From the NCBI GenBank assembly GCA_963582345.1, contig CAUZSN010000001.1, positions 12,766 through 76,765 on the forward strand: a stretch of 64,000 bases of DNA, written 5' to 3'. This document shows, in pieces, positions 57,170 through 64,000 of this stretch. The first letter of the stretch is position 1; each line of letters starts with the position of its first letter. The DNA comes from CAUZSN01 sp963582345 (lineage in GTDB: Bacteria; Planctomycetota; Planctomycetia; Planctomycetales; Planctomycetaceae). The notes under the pieces are model-generated. The model saw nothing but the letters and a program-made list of their open reading frames with translations. It was not told the DNA's origin and ran no database searches. Both the position numbers and the translations under genes were made by a program.

Positions 57170-59836
57170 TTATTCTCGCATCAGCGTTGCATCAAGATTC
57201 AACAACGTGTTGCCCACAACACACCAGGCAGCAAGGTTCGGTAATTGATCATGCGGACAATCGAACCAATCGGTCAGACAAGTCGAAACAAACTCTTTCG
57301 CTTTCCCCGGTTCTGATTCAAAGTACCCATCGGAATAATTTAACACCGAGTGGAGGATATCGACTTCTTTCTGAGTGGGCCGGTTCGCAGTGCAACGTCG
57401 ATAGCCCCACTCGATTTTTTTTCTGGTGTCACCACAAAAAGCTCGCATGTTTTCCGCTAGTCCCCCAGCTGCCCAAAGAAACGTTTGTTCATTTAAAGTT
57501 GTTAGAGCCTGTTGGGGTGTATTGGTTCGCTGACGTTGTACGGTGCATCGGCGTCGATCAGGAGCGTCGAACACTGTTGAGAAGGGATGCGGGCTTGCAC
57601 GTCGCACAAAAGTATAAAGTCCCCGGCGAAAACGATTCGATCCAGAACTGGTTGGGTAGTGCGGGAGCGAACCAGTACCGTAGAAAGGAGGACCCATCCA
57701 AGCCGAACGAGGTTGTAGTGGAAACACACTCGGCCCGCCGATCTGGCGATTCAGAATTCCGCCGGCAACAAGCGCGCTATCGCGAACGATTTCGGCTCGA
57801 GGTCGAAACCGTGAAGCCCGTGCTAACAGGCGATTGTATCGGTCACGCTTGAACACATGCGGCTGGATTACAGATGACTGTCGATAGACTGCCGTGAGGA
57901 CGATACTACGAACCATCAATTTTACATTCCAGCCTTGATCAACAAATTCGCAGCTCAGCCAGTCCAAAAGCTGTCGGTGTGTCGGCCACTCTCCCATTAC
58001 ACCGAATTCGCCACGGGTTCGGACGATGCCTTGGCCAAAGAGTTCGCTCCAAACATGGTTCATGATGACTCGTGATGTTCGAGGGTTCCTTGGATGGACC
58101 AGCCAGCGAGCCAGACCGAGTCGACTGGAAGGACCATCGAAGGAAAGCCCGAAGTTTTCTGGTACGTTGGCCGAGACCGCTTTACCGTGCCGGAGAAAAT
58201 TGCCATCGAGTTGAATGTGTGTTTCACACTTGACATTAGCCTTTTGTCGCATAACGAGCACCTGATGAAGATGTTCGTACTTGTGATCAGCAATTTTCAC
58301 TTGAAGCCGATTGACGGTCGAACTCAAAATCCAAAGCCCCGTTACGAACAGGCAGCTTACGCCGGCACAGACTTGGAATAGGCGCCAAGGCAACTTGCGA
58401 GTTCTTCCATAGGCTAGTAGGAACGACGTTAAAACTAACAATGCTGTGACGTACCAGAGAGGGCTCCTCCAAATACCAGTTCGGTCCAGATACATATTTT
58501 CTTCCAACGTGCTCGCTATAGAAAGCAGGGTTTCTTGCGTTTTCAGAGTGTCAAAAAGCTTTTCCATGGCGACCAGTTGATCTGGGCCTTTGTCGACGAC
58601 CAGCGAGCCGTACGATTGCTGATCGAAGTAAGAATAATCATCGTTGTTGATTGGCGAGTTGAAGAATTGCCATTGAAATCTAGGTGACATTGTCTCGGCA
58701 CCAACTGCACCAAGAAGGTCTCTACCGTCTCTCGTATAGCGCTCGGTCGTTCCAACAAAGAACGCATAGAGTTGGTAGTAGTCTTCTTGGGTGTATGGAT
58801 CGAACTTATGATTGTGACACTGTGCACAGTTTATGTTTGCGCCCAACCAGACAAGCGCCGTTGTTTCGAGACGATCCTTTAGCACGCGGTCGCCAAATTC
58901 ATCCTCTTTTGCTCCGCCTTCATCGTGAATCATCGTGTTGCGATGGAATGCGGTTGCAATCAGTTGTTGTTCCGACTTGTCGGGCAATAGATCTCCGGCG
59001 AGCTGCTCGATCGTGAATTGATTGAAGGGCATGTTGTTATTGAAGGCGTTCACCACCCAATCCCGATACGGCCACATCTCGCGAAATCGATCGCGCTCGA
59101 ATCCATTGCTATCGCCGTAGCGTGCCAAGTCGAGCCACCAGAGAGCCCAGCGTTCTCCGAAATGAGGTGAATCCAGTAGCTCGTCGACTAGTTTCTCGTA
59201 GGCAGTATCTGATGGCTGGCTCAGAAAGCGATCTAGTTCTTTCACGGTCGGAGGCATACCTATCAGGTCCAAATACACGCGGCGAATAAGAACTGCCCAA
59301 TCTGCTTGCGGATTGGGTACAAGTCCTTCTTGCTCCAATCGACGCAGCACAAAGTGATCAATTTTTGAACGACACCATTGGGCATTTCGGATGGCTGGAA
59401 TATCCGGACATGTGGGTGGAATATCGGCCCAATGCCGGTCCCACGGTGCGCCAGCGACGACCCAACGTCGAAGCAGGGTGATCTCGGATTTGCTCAGGGC
59501 AATTCCTTCATCGGCTGGCGGCATCCGCTCGGAATCGGTTGCCAAGACACGTCTTAGAAGTTCGCTTTGTTCAAGTTTACCCGCGTCCACAGGTACCTCG
59601 CCTGACGGAAGCGGGCGAAAGAACGACCCTCTGTCGGACAGATCCATCCAAGCAACGGATCCCGTCGAACCATGGCAATCCAAGCACTTCGTAGCGAAAA
59701 GTTGACGAACTTCATGGATCAGTTGCGCTGGATCATGCGGTGTCAGGTTTGTTTTTGCTGAGGCCGTACCAACCAACGAGCATGACAGAACAGCTACCGA
59801 AGCGGTCAAAATGATGTCGCGGAACCAGACGAACAT
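57170..59836 (-). CDS. PSD1-type protein: cytochrome c + DUF1549 + DUF1553, with inserted helices
   Basis: 888 residues from ATG 59836 (MFVWFRDIILTASVAVLSCS), whose signal peptide decides the start; a frame 85 codons longer lacks any. Order: planctomycete cytochrome domain with haem motif in FATKCLDCHGSTG and RMPPADEG; DUF1549 (IDHFVLRRLEQEGLVPNPQA, then LDLIGMPPTVKELDRFL; ARYGDSNGFERDRFREMWPY; QCHNHKFDPYTQEDYYQLYA); then two membrane segments (PLWYVTALLVLTSFLLAYG and LFQVCAGVSCLFVTGLWIL), unusual at this point; then DUF1553 (LARWLVHPRNPRTSRVIMNH to TPQQALTTLNEQTFLW). Partner of the DUF1501 gene downstream. Confidence 0.93.
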   Translation of the reverse strand: MFVWFRDIILTASVAVLSCSLVGTASAKTNLTPHDPAQLIHEVRQLFATKCLDCHGSTGSVAWMDLSDRGSFFRPLPSGEVPVDAGKLEQSELLRRVLATDSERMPPADEGIALSKSEITLLRRWVVAGAPWDRHWADIPPTCPDIPAIRNAQWCRSKIDHFVLRRLEQEGLVPNPQADWAVLIRRVYLDLIGMPPTVKELDRFLSQPSDTAYEKLVDELLDSPHFGERWALWWLDLARYGDSNGFERDRFREMWPYRDWVVNAFNNNMPFNQFTIEQLAGDLLPDKSEQQLIATAFHRNTMIHDEGGAKEDEFGDRVLKDRLETTALVWLGANINCAQCHNHKFDPYTQEDYYQLYAFFVGTTERYTRDGRDLLGAVGAETMSPRFQWQFFNSPINNDDYSYFDQQSYGSLVVDKGPDQLVAMEKLFDTLKTQETLLSIASTLEENMYLDRTGIWRSPLWYVTALLVLTSFLLAYGRTRKLPWRLFQVCAGVSCLFVTGLWILSSTVNRLQVKIADHKYEHLHQVLVMRQKANVKCETHIQLDGNFLRHGKAVSANVPENFGLSFDGPSSRLGLARWLVHPRNPRTSRVIMNHVWSELFGQGIVRTRGEFGVMGEWPTHRQLLDWLSCEFVDQGWNVKLMVRSIVLTAVYRQSSVIQPHVFKRDRYNRLLARASRFRPRAEIVRDSALVAGGILNRQIGGPSVFPLQPRSAWMGPPFYGTGSLPHYPTSSGSNRFRRGLYTFVRRASPHPFSTVFDAPDRRRCTVQRQRTNTPQQALTTLNEQTFLWAAGGLAENMRAFCGDTRKKIEWGYRRCTANRPTQKEVDILHSVLNYSDGYFESEPGKAKEFVSTCLTDWFDCPHDQLPNLAAWCVVGNTLLNLDATLMRE

Positions 59837-60287
59837 TTTCCCGTCAAAGTGCTTGCCGTTTTGAACCCTTGCCCCGGATAATTGATTATGATGTGCGTAA
59901 CCAACAGTTGAAATCATTGGGAGTGACCGAGTAAAACCTCGAGAGACTGGCTGCAGTTCTGCCGCAGGTACTTCATCGTGTCCAGTCGTAGCCCCGGAAA
60001 GGTCACGGAAGAACCATTTGAACCGGTATATTTCAGAATGGCCGTGCCATAGATAGGTAGTTCGCTTCGTACCTATTTTATAACAGACCAAAGGTCACAA
60101 ATTCTAGTCTTCTAAAGACTCGAAACACGGTGTCGAGCCGCCAGATAGCATCAGGCTTCATCAATTCATCAAGCTCTTGCATTTTTTTTGAGAGGTGGTG
60201 TAGCATCAAGTTTGTCTAATCGGTTCGTGTGGCTTTTCCGTGTCGATTGGCCGCGATTCCCCGCCGTTTATGTTAAAGGAGCCAGCT
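59837..60287. other. Divergent intergenic region, no gene seen
   Basis: About 450 bases between the PSD1 gene (minus) and the Cys-rich lipoprotein (plus), so it should hold both promoters. Only an upstream extension of the PSD1 frame crosses it and that lacks protein character. AAAGGAG at 60275-60281 is the ribosome site of the next gene. Confidence 0.4.
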
Positions 60288-60803
60288 ATGCGAGTTTTAC
60301 AATCGTTCATGCCCCTTGTGTTATTGATGGCTGTTCTATCCTGCGGATGTAGCCAACCAGCGTTGGAGAGTGAACAGAGCACAGACCACGACACGTACAA
60401 TGGTGAAGACGGTGCTCAAGACGCGAACGTAATCGGCGAGGCAGCTAAAGGTGACCACGACGATCATGATGCTGCAAGCGATGTGGTTGACGGGCAAGCT
60501 ACCGCCGCAATTGTGCTATGTGGAGGATGCGGACAGATCAAAGGAAGCAAACTTTGCTGTGCCAAGGACGCAGTCAGCTGCCAGAAATGTAGTCTGACCG
60601 TCGGAGCGCCTGGCTGCTGCAAGATCTCTAAAGGGACGGATGCGATGCTGTGTGCCGGTTGCGGCCAAGTCAAGGGCAGCACGCAGTGCTGCGATAAGAA
60701 CGCTGCGAATTGCGTGAAGTGCGGCAAGATCCAGGGGGCCCCAGGCTGCTGTCTGGCGTCGTCAGTCGAACCTCCTAACCCGTATCATGTCGTGCCGGAT
60801 TGA
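60288..60803 (+). CDS. Lipoprotein with duplicated Cys-rich domain
   Basis: 171 residues from ATG 60288 (AAAGGAG upstream). Signal with lipobox around VLSCGC; an acidic linker with DHDDHD; then two copies of a 34-residue module, roughly 78-111 and 122-155: LCGGCGQIKGSKLCC with CQKC and GAPGCC, then LCAGCGQVKGSTQCC with CVKC and GAPGCC. Each module has eight cysteines in a Cx2C-CC-Cx2C-CC order, likely to bind metal or form disulphides. Similar repeats are known in planctomycetes without assigned function. Probably envelope-anchored. Confidence 0.85.
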   Translation: MRVLQSFMPLVLLMAVLSCGCSQPALESEQSTDHDTYNGEDGAQDANVIGEAAKGDHDDHDAASDVVDGQATAAIVLCGGCGQIKGSKLCCAKDAVSCQKCSLTVGAPGCCKISKGTDAMLCAGCGQVKGSTQCCDKNAANCVKCGKIQGAPGCCLASSVEPPNPYHVVPD

Positions 60804-60891
60804 CTTGGCCTGAATAGTGCGTCAGATACTAGGCTGATGACTGACACGTACGTAAAGCTACCCGAAAACATTCTATGTCAGGAGGACGTAG

Positions 60892-61098
60892 ATGAACGTG
60901 CAGAAGGTAAACAAGTCTTGTTACGTTATGTGCATTGTCTGTCTCGTACTCGGAGCAGTTCTGACAATGGCAATGGTATGGGGCGCGATTAGCAGCACAC
61001 TCCTTGCGCCAGCGTGGGGAGTAGTTGCTACTTGCTTCATTGGTTCTGTGCTTGCTTTGAGCGTTTCTCAGGCTCTCAGGGAACGCGATAAAGAGTGA
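60892..61098 (+). CDS. Small membrane protein (68 aa)
   Basis: 68 residues with two helices (VMCIVCLVLGAVLTMAMVW and VVATCFIGSVLALSVSQAL), a basic N-terminus and a charged end RERDKE. A strong GGAGG six bases before the ATG supports expression. It follows the Cys-rich lipoprotein after about 90 bases on the same strand. No family recognised. Confidence 0.7.
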   Translation: MNVQKVNKSCYVMCIVCLVLGAVLTMAMVWGAISSTLLAPAWGVVATCFIGSVLALSVSQALRERDKE

Positions 61099-61468
61099 CC
61101 CACTCTTTCCCCCTTTGTACCAGGGTGCGTTTGCTGCGTTGAGTCAAGCGACGATCCGAAGAAGATACTTGTAGATACCCCCATCGTGAGCCTGACGAAA
61201 TGCGATTACCTGGTCGGTATTTTTCGGCACACCGATGATCGTTGGGCTGTCCAGATTAACAATTATAGTTTCACATACACGGTATGGCCTTCACGCTTTT
61301 TCTCAGCGTTTTCCAAGGTGCGTCGAGTTCGTCAAAAACAGGGTCCATTATTGATTTGTCGCAAGTGTCGAATAGCCGTCGGACGAATATGATATCGGTC
61401 GTCGCGGAATCGCTACTATTGACGCGAACAGCTAGTCGCTCGACCAAGACTGGCCAGGCGAGATCGAA
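61099..61468. other. Intergenic region, no gene seen
   Basis: About 370 bases between the 68-residue membrane protein and the methyltransferase. Short frames here are not protein-like; no structure stands out. Confidence 0.4.
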
Positions 61469-62383
61469 ATGAAGTCAAATTGGCTGGAATTGTGGTTTCG
61501 ATGTGCCGTCGTACTGGTCATTGGTGGCCTGTGCGATTCTGGCCTGTCGGCATCAGAACAAGTACGAGCAAGTTTCAGAAAAAAGTCTAAGTCGGCGAAA
61601 AAGAACGACCGTCAGAACAAAGCGGGTGTCAACGCAAAGGGAAGAAAAACTCGATATACGTTCCGGCACATCCATGACCCAGACGGCATCGGAAAATTCT
61701 ATCTGGGTCGCGAGATTGCCAGTGTAATGGGGTACGGCTTTCAAGGGTCTGGAGCACAATGGCTAGAACGTCGGATTCGCGAGCAAGAAGAAAACTTGTC
61801 GCTGTTAATCAAATCCCTGAAATTGAAACCGATGATGATTGTCGCTGACATTGGGGCCGGTAGCGGAGTGGTCACTGTGTTGATGGCTGAGCATCTGCTG
61901 CCGGGTGGACAGGTGATCGCCGTCGATATCCAGCAGGAAATGCTGAAGCTACTTCGCAAGAAACTCGATCAATTGAGAATTACGAACGTCAAGTTGGTCA
62001 AGGGGACAATCAAGTCGCCGCGACTAAAACCGAAATCCATTGATTTGGTCATCATGGTCGACGTGTATCACGAATTTATATTTCCGTTCGAAATGATGCT
62101 CGAAGTTTCAAAGGCCCTGAAACCAAGCGGCCGCGTCGCAATTGTCGAGTATCGCAAAGAAGATCCCACGGTGCCCATCAAGTTGGTGCATAAAATGACC
62201 GAAGCTCAAGTCAAGAAAGAAATTGGGCAGTCCGTATTTGGATTGAAATGGATCGAAACGATCGATGTGCTTCCGCGTCAACACATTATCGTTTTCCAAA
62301 AGCTCAAGTCCGACGGTACGTCGACGGAAGCGACAAAGTCCAGAAGTCCTCAGCAGCCACTCAAGTCTGGCCTAGGGGGCTGA
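61469..62383 (+). CDS. SAM-dependent methyltransferase with signal peptide
   Basis: 304 residues. N-terminal hydrophobic segment (WFRCAVVLVIGGLCDSGLSA) followed by a basic linker, so the protein appears exported or membrane-anchored. The catalytic part is a class I methyltransferase: MIVADIGAGSGVVTVLMAEH (motif I), VIAVDIQQEMLKLLRKKL, IDLVIMVDVYHEFIFP and RVAIVEYRKED. HDPDGIGKFYLGREIASVMG before it is typical of planctomycete relatives. Methyltransferases need cytoplasmic SAM, so export is puzzling; the signal may be a membrane anchor with the domain inside. Substrate unknown. Confidence 0.87.
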   Translation: MKSNWLELWFRCAVVLVIGGLCDSGLSASEQVRASFRKKSKSAKKNDRQNKAGVNAKGRKTRYTFRHIHDPDGIGKFYLGREIASVMGYGFQGSGAQWLERRIREQEENLSLLIKSLKLKPMMIVADIGAGSGVVTVLMAEHLLPGGQVIAVDIQQEMLKLLRKKLDQLRITNVKLVKGTIKSPRLKPKSIDLVIMVDVYHEFIFPFEMMLEVSKALKPSGRVAIVEYRKEDPTVPIKLVHKMTEAQVKKEIGQSVFGLKWIETIDVLPRQHIIVFQKLKSDGTSTEATKSRSPQQPLKSGLGG

Positions 62384-62464
62384 GTTTCATTATTCGATCA
62401 CTGGTCTTTGACGTCGTCAGGCGAATGGGCTGTCACGGATGATTTATAGGCGACGCAGAATCGG

Positions 62465-62792
62465 GTGCAGCAACCTGCCGTATGGTTTTGTGCGAACTCA
62501 CAAGATGATTTAGCAGCCGATGAAAGAACCGCTGTATGGCAAGGAGTTGCGAATGATTGCGATGACTTGTCGATTCACCAAGTGGAGGATCGGGGACTTG
62601 AACCACCCCATCCAAACTCGGGGAAAACGCGAATTTCCAAGGGGGGCGACGCAGAATCCGACGCATTCTCTGCAGAAAACAGCCTTGTAGACTTCGATTT
62701 GCAAGTCGTCATCGAGCAGTGGCCCAACCTGCCCGAAGCGATGAAAGCTGCACGTCGTAGCAATGGTCCGTGCAGCCGATGTCACCGACTGA
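62465..62792 (+). pseudogene. Orphan C-terminal tail resembling planctomycete integrases, frameshifted
   Basis: A frame reads VEDRGLEPPHPNSGKTRISK, then ENSLVDFDLQVVIEQWPNLP, then EAMKAA; after one extra C it continues in another frame as VVAMVRAADVTD to a TGA (62790-62792). The RGLEPP motif with an acidic linker ending in WPxLPEAxKAA-AMVxAA is the kind of tail I associate with tyrosine recombinases of planctomycetes, but no catalytic domain (R-HxxR-Y) precedes it: an in-frame TAG lies just upstream of the preserved part. So this is probably the 3' remnant of a lost integrase. Family attribution is from memory and unverified. Confidence 0.4.
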
Positions 62793-63170
62793 CAACTACC
62801 GTTCTAGTCTGGTTTCAGTCTGATCAATCTTCCAAATAATACGACTGAGACACCACGCAGCTCAAGTGGCAACGCTACCTCAAGCGGAATGTATGAATTG
62901 CAACAATAGTCTACTGGCGCAGTCTCAACGCGATAAAGTAGTACAGCAACGCCTACATCAGACGGCAGGTTGGAAGAGGGGCTGTGGCTATGGGATTGAA
63001 CGAAAGCAAACCGCTTAAGGCAGTCTGGTTTGACCCTTTCGGAAATTTGACCCGCACCCCCCTGTTCGTCCCTATGGATATTAATTGCCCTCAAAAATCT
63101 GCAACAGAAATTCAGCTTTCGGATTCTTGTCCCGGGAGTGCTGCCGGAAACGTAGCGACGCTTTTACCAG
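62793..63170. other. Intergenic region, no gene seen
   Basis: About 380 bases after the integrase-like remnant. No frame with protein-like composition on either strand, no RNA landmarks. It may be more of the decayed element. Confidence 0.35.
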
Positions 63171-63848
63171 TCAGTCTTCTCTGAAGTAGTCGATAAGGTT
63201 CCCTCCCAGTGATTCAGCTTTGTTGAAGTCGGCTTTTGCTTTCTGCTGGTCGCCTTTTTGTTCGTAAGCCCAGCCGCGCCAGAAGTAGGCCGACGCGTCG
63301 TTTGGATCCAGTCGGATGGCTTGGTTGTGATCCTCGATCGTCTTGTTGTATTCACCTTTAATGAACTCGATCGTAGTAAACACCCAAATGAGCGCACCAG
63401 CAATTAATGCGATAACACTTACGATAATTAATGCGATAACACGTAAGGTAATTCCGACTATCGAATAACTAAACACGGTTCCTTTGCGGCAGGCGATAAT
63501 GACAAAAACAAACCCAATGCTGCCAAGCAGGAGTCCGAGACCGCCAAAAGCGATAAGAGCGATATCAATGCTCCAAAGCCAGTAAATAAATAACGAGATG
63601 ATTCCCAGAACCAGTAATGCGATACCAAAACTGTGCGCAGCAACACCGGTTATGCGGGGATGCGACGTGACGGCGCGATCCTGCTGTAGTCCACGTTGCG
63701 GGTCTTCGACCGGATGACCGGAGTTGCCTTCTCGAATCTTGCGACAATTTGGGCATTCCGCCGGATCAGCGTCGTTGGCAGGTATGGTAAAGCGTCGCTC
63801 GCAACCGGGACACTGCCACACACGTCGTTTGATCTTGTCACTCGACAT
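63171..63848 (-). CDS. Zinc-ribbon, multi-helix, TPR membrane protein
   Basis: 225 residues from ATG 63848. The N-terminus has two CxxC pairs (WQCPGCERRF and AECPNCRKI), a zinc ribbon as in other planctomycete membrane proteins; then three or four helices (SFGIALLVLGIISLFIYWLW, IALIAFGGLGLLLGSIGFVF, IALIIVSVIALIAGALIWVF); then a TPR (YNKTIEDHNQAIRLDPNDAS, then YFWRGWAYEQKGDQQKAKAD). Function unknown; TPRs suggest a cytoplasmic or periplasmic partner. GAGGCGGGCA precedes the start. Confidence 0.8.
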   Translation of the reverse strand: MSSDKIKRRVWQCPGCERRFTIPANDADPAECPNCRKIREGNSGHPVEDPQRGLQQDRAVTSHPRITGVAAHSFGIALLVLGIISLFIYWLWSIDIALIAFGGLGLLLGSIGFVFVIIACRKGTVFSYSIVGITLRVIALIIVSVIALIAGALIWVFTTIEFIKGEYNKTIEDHNQAIRLDPNDASAYFWRGWAYEQKGDQQKAKADFNKAESLGGNLIDYFRED

Positions 63849-63890
63849 TGCCCGCCTCGTCAAAAATGACCGGAACTGCTCTTCAGCAAC

Positions 63891-64000
63891 TTATGACATT
63901 CTGGTTAGCAGAGACGTTGAATCGGATTCGAGATTACTGTCGTCGAGCTGGTCTCCGACGTCGCGGCCCGTTTCGAACTTCGTCTTGTTTCGGATCTTCG
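63891..64000 (-). CDS. Possible C-terminal end of a further protein (partial)
   Basis: One minus-strand frame is open from the window edge to a TAA at 63891-63893 and reads KIRNKTKFETGRDVGDQLDD, then SNLESDSTSLLTRMS. The composition (hydrophilic, no rare-residue clustering) is compatible with a protein end just upstream of the zinc-ribbon gene, but 36 codons are too few for certainty. Confidence 0.3.
   Translation of the reverse strand, partial: KIRNKTKFETGRDVGDQLDDSNLESDSTSLLTRMS

Noticed and set aside
62583..62604. tRNA-like 3' end on the minus strand (GGTTCAAGTCCCCGATCCTCCA)
   Set aside because: It contains TTCAAGT like a T-loop and resembles a Ser tRNA end, but the T-stem has mismatches, no matching 5' acceptor strand (GGAGGAT) lies upstream, and the same bases read as RGLEPP in the integrase-like tail, which explains them.
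1..64000. CRISPR arrays, intact insertion sequences, rRNA, tmRNA, RNase P or intact tRNA genes
   Set aside because: No spaced direct repeats, transposase motifs, terminal inverted repeats or RNA consensus stretches were recognised by eye; a covariance-model scan would be needed to exclude small RNAs.

Overview
The window is bacterial chromosome from a member of the Planctomycetota, most likely a Pirellula/Rhodopirellula-type lineage. The evidence is the gene content: a DUF1501 Tat-exported protein beside a PSD1-type (cytochrome + DUF1549 + DUF1553) protein, a second protein with a planctomycete-type cytochrome motif, a DUF6677-like membrane protein, tandem signal peptidases I with long insertions, futalosine-route menaquinone genes, many proteins with N-terminal signals or lipoboxes, and loosely packed genes with few long operons. 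No rRNA, intact tRNA, CRISPR array or intact mobile element was recognised.

Layout. 1-9568 is a minus-strand block: mqnA and mqnC (futalosine pathway), an ABC-2 exporter whose permease is fused to a CPBP protease-like domain, an amidohydrolase that could be the missing aminofutalosine deaminase, a heparinase-II/III-like protein and a partial unknown. 9828-17982 runs forward: hom, lepA, two paralogous signal peptidases and an LptB-like ATPase with a membrane tail. 18153-22199 holds a DUF6677-type membrane protein with two small proteins, hemD and RNase Y (rny). 23109-32708 has tilS, an MFS permease, adenylate kinase, a DUF2064 transferase, a response regulator, a Ser/Thr kinase and accA. Embedded in it are two genes broken by single frameshifts (a glutaredoxin-like gene and a YiiX/NlpC-P60-like gene).

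32743-37392 is a tight minus-strand run: dtd, metallophosphatase, radical SAM, flavoprotein and ThiO-like oxidase, the last four overlapping or nearly touching. It is the best candidate here for an undescribed pathway. 37644-42998 has a cytochrome/peptidase-like protein, larE, glyA and an unusual BRCT-MerR-TPR regulator. 43798-46657 is an Mla/MCE lipid-transport operon.

46675-52616 is regulatory: a PEGA lipoprotein, a PP2C phosphatase, a histidine kinase/NtrC pair, and a LexA homologue that has lost both catalytic residues. 53011-64000 carries exported accessory proteins: a TlpA-like lipoprotein lacking its CxxC, a leucine-rich-repeat/coiled-coil protein, DUF1501, PSD1, a duplicated Cys-rich lipoprotein, an exported methyltransferase, an orphan integrase-like tail and a zinc-ribbon/TPR membrane protein.

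Functions are inferred from motifs visible in the translated sequence and from family knowledge; no database search was run. Start codons were moved inward from the longest frame where a Shine-Dalgarno sequence, a stop/start overlap or the family's usual N-terminus argued for it.
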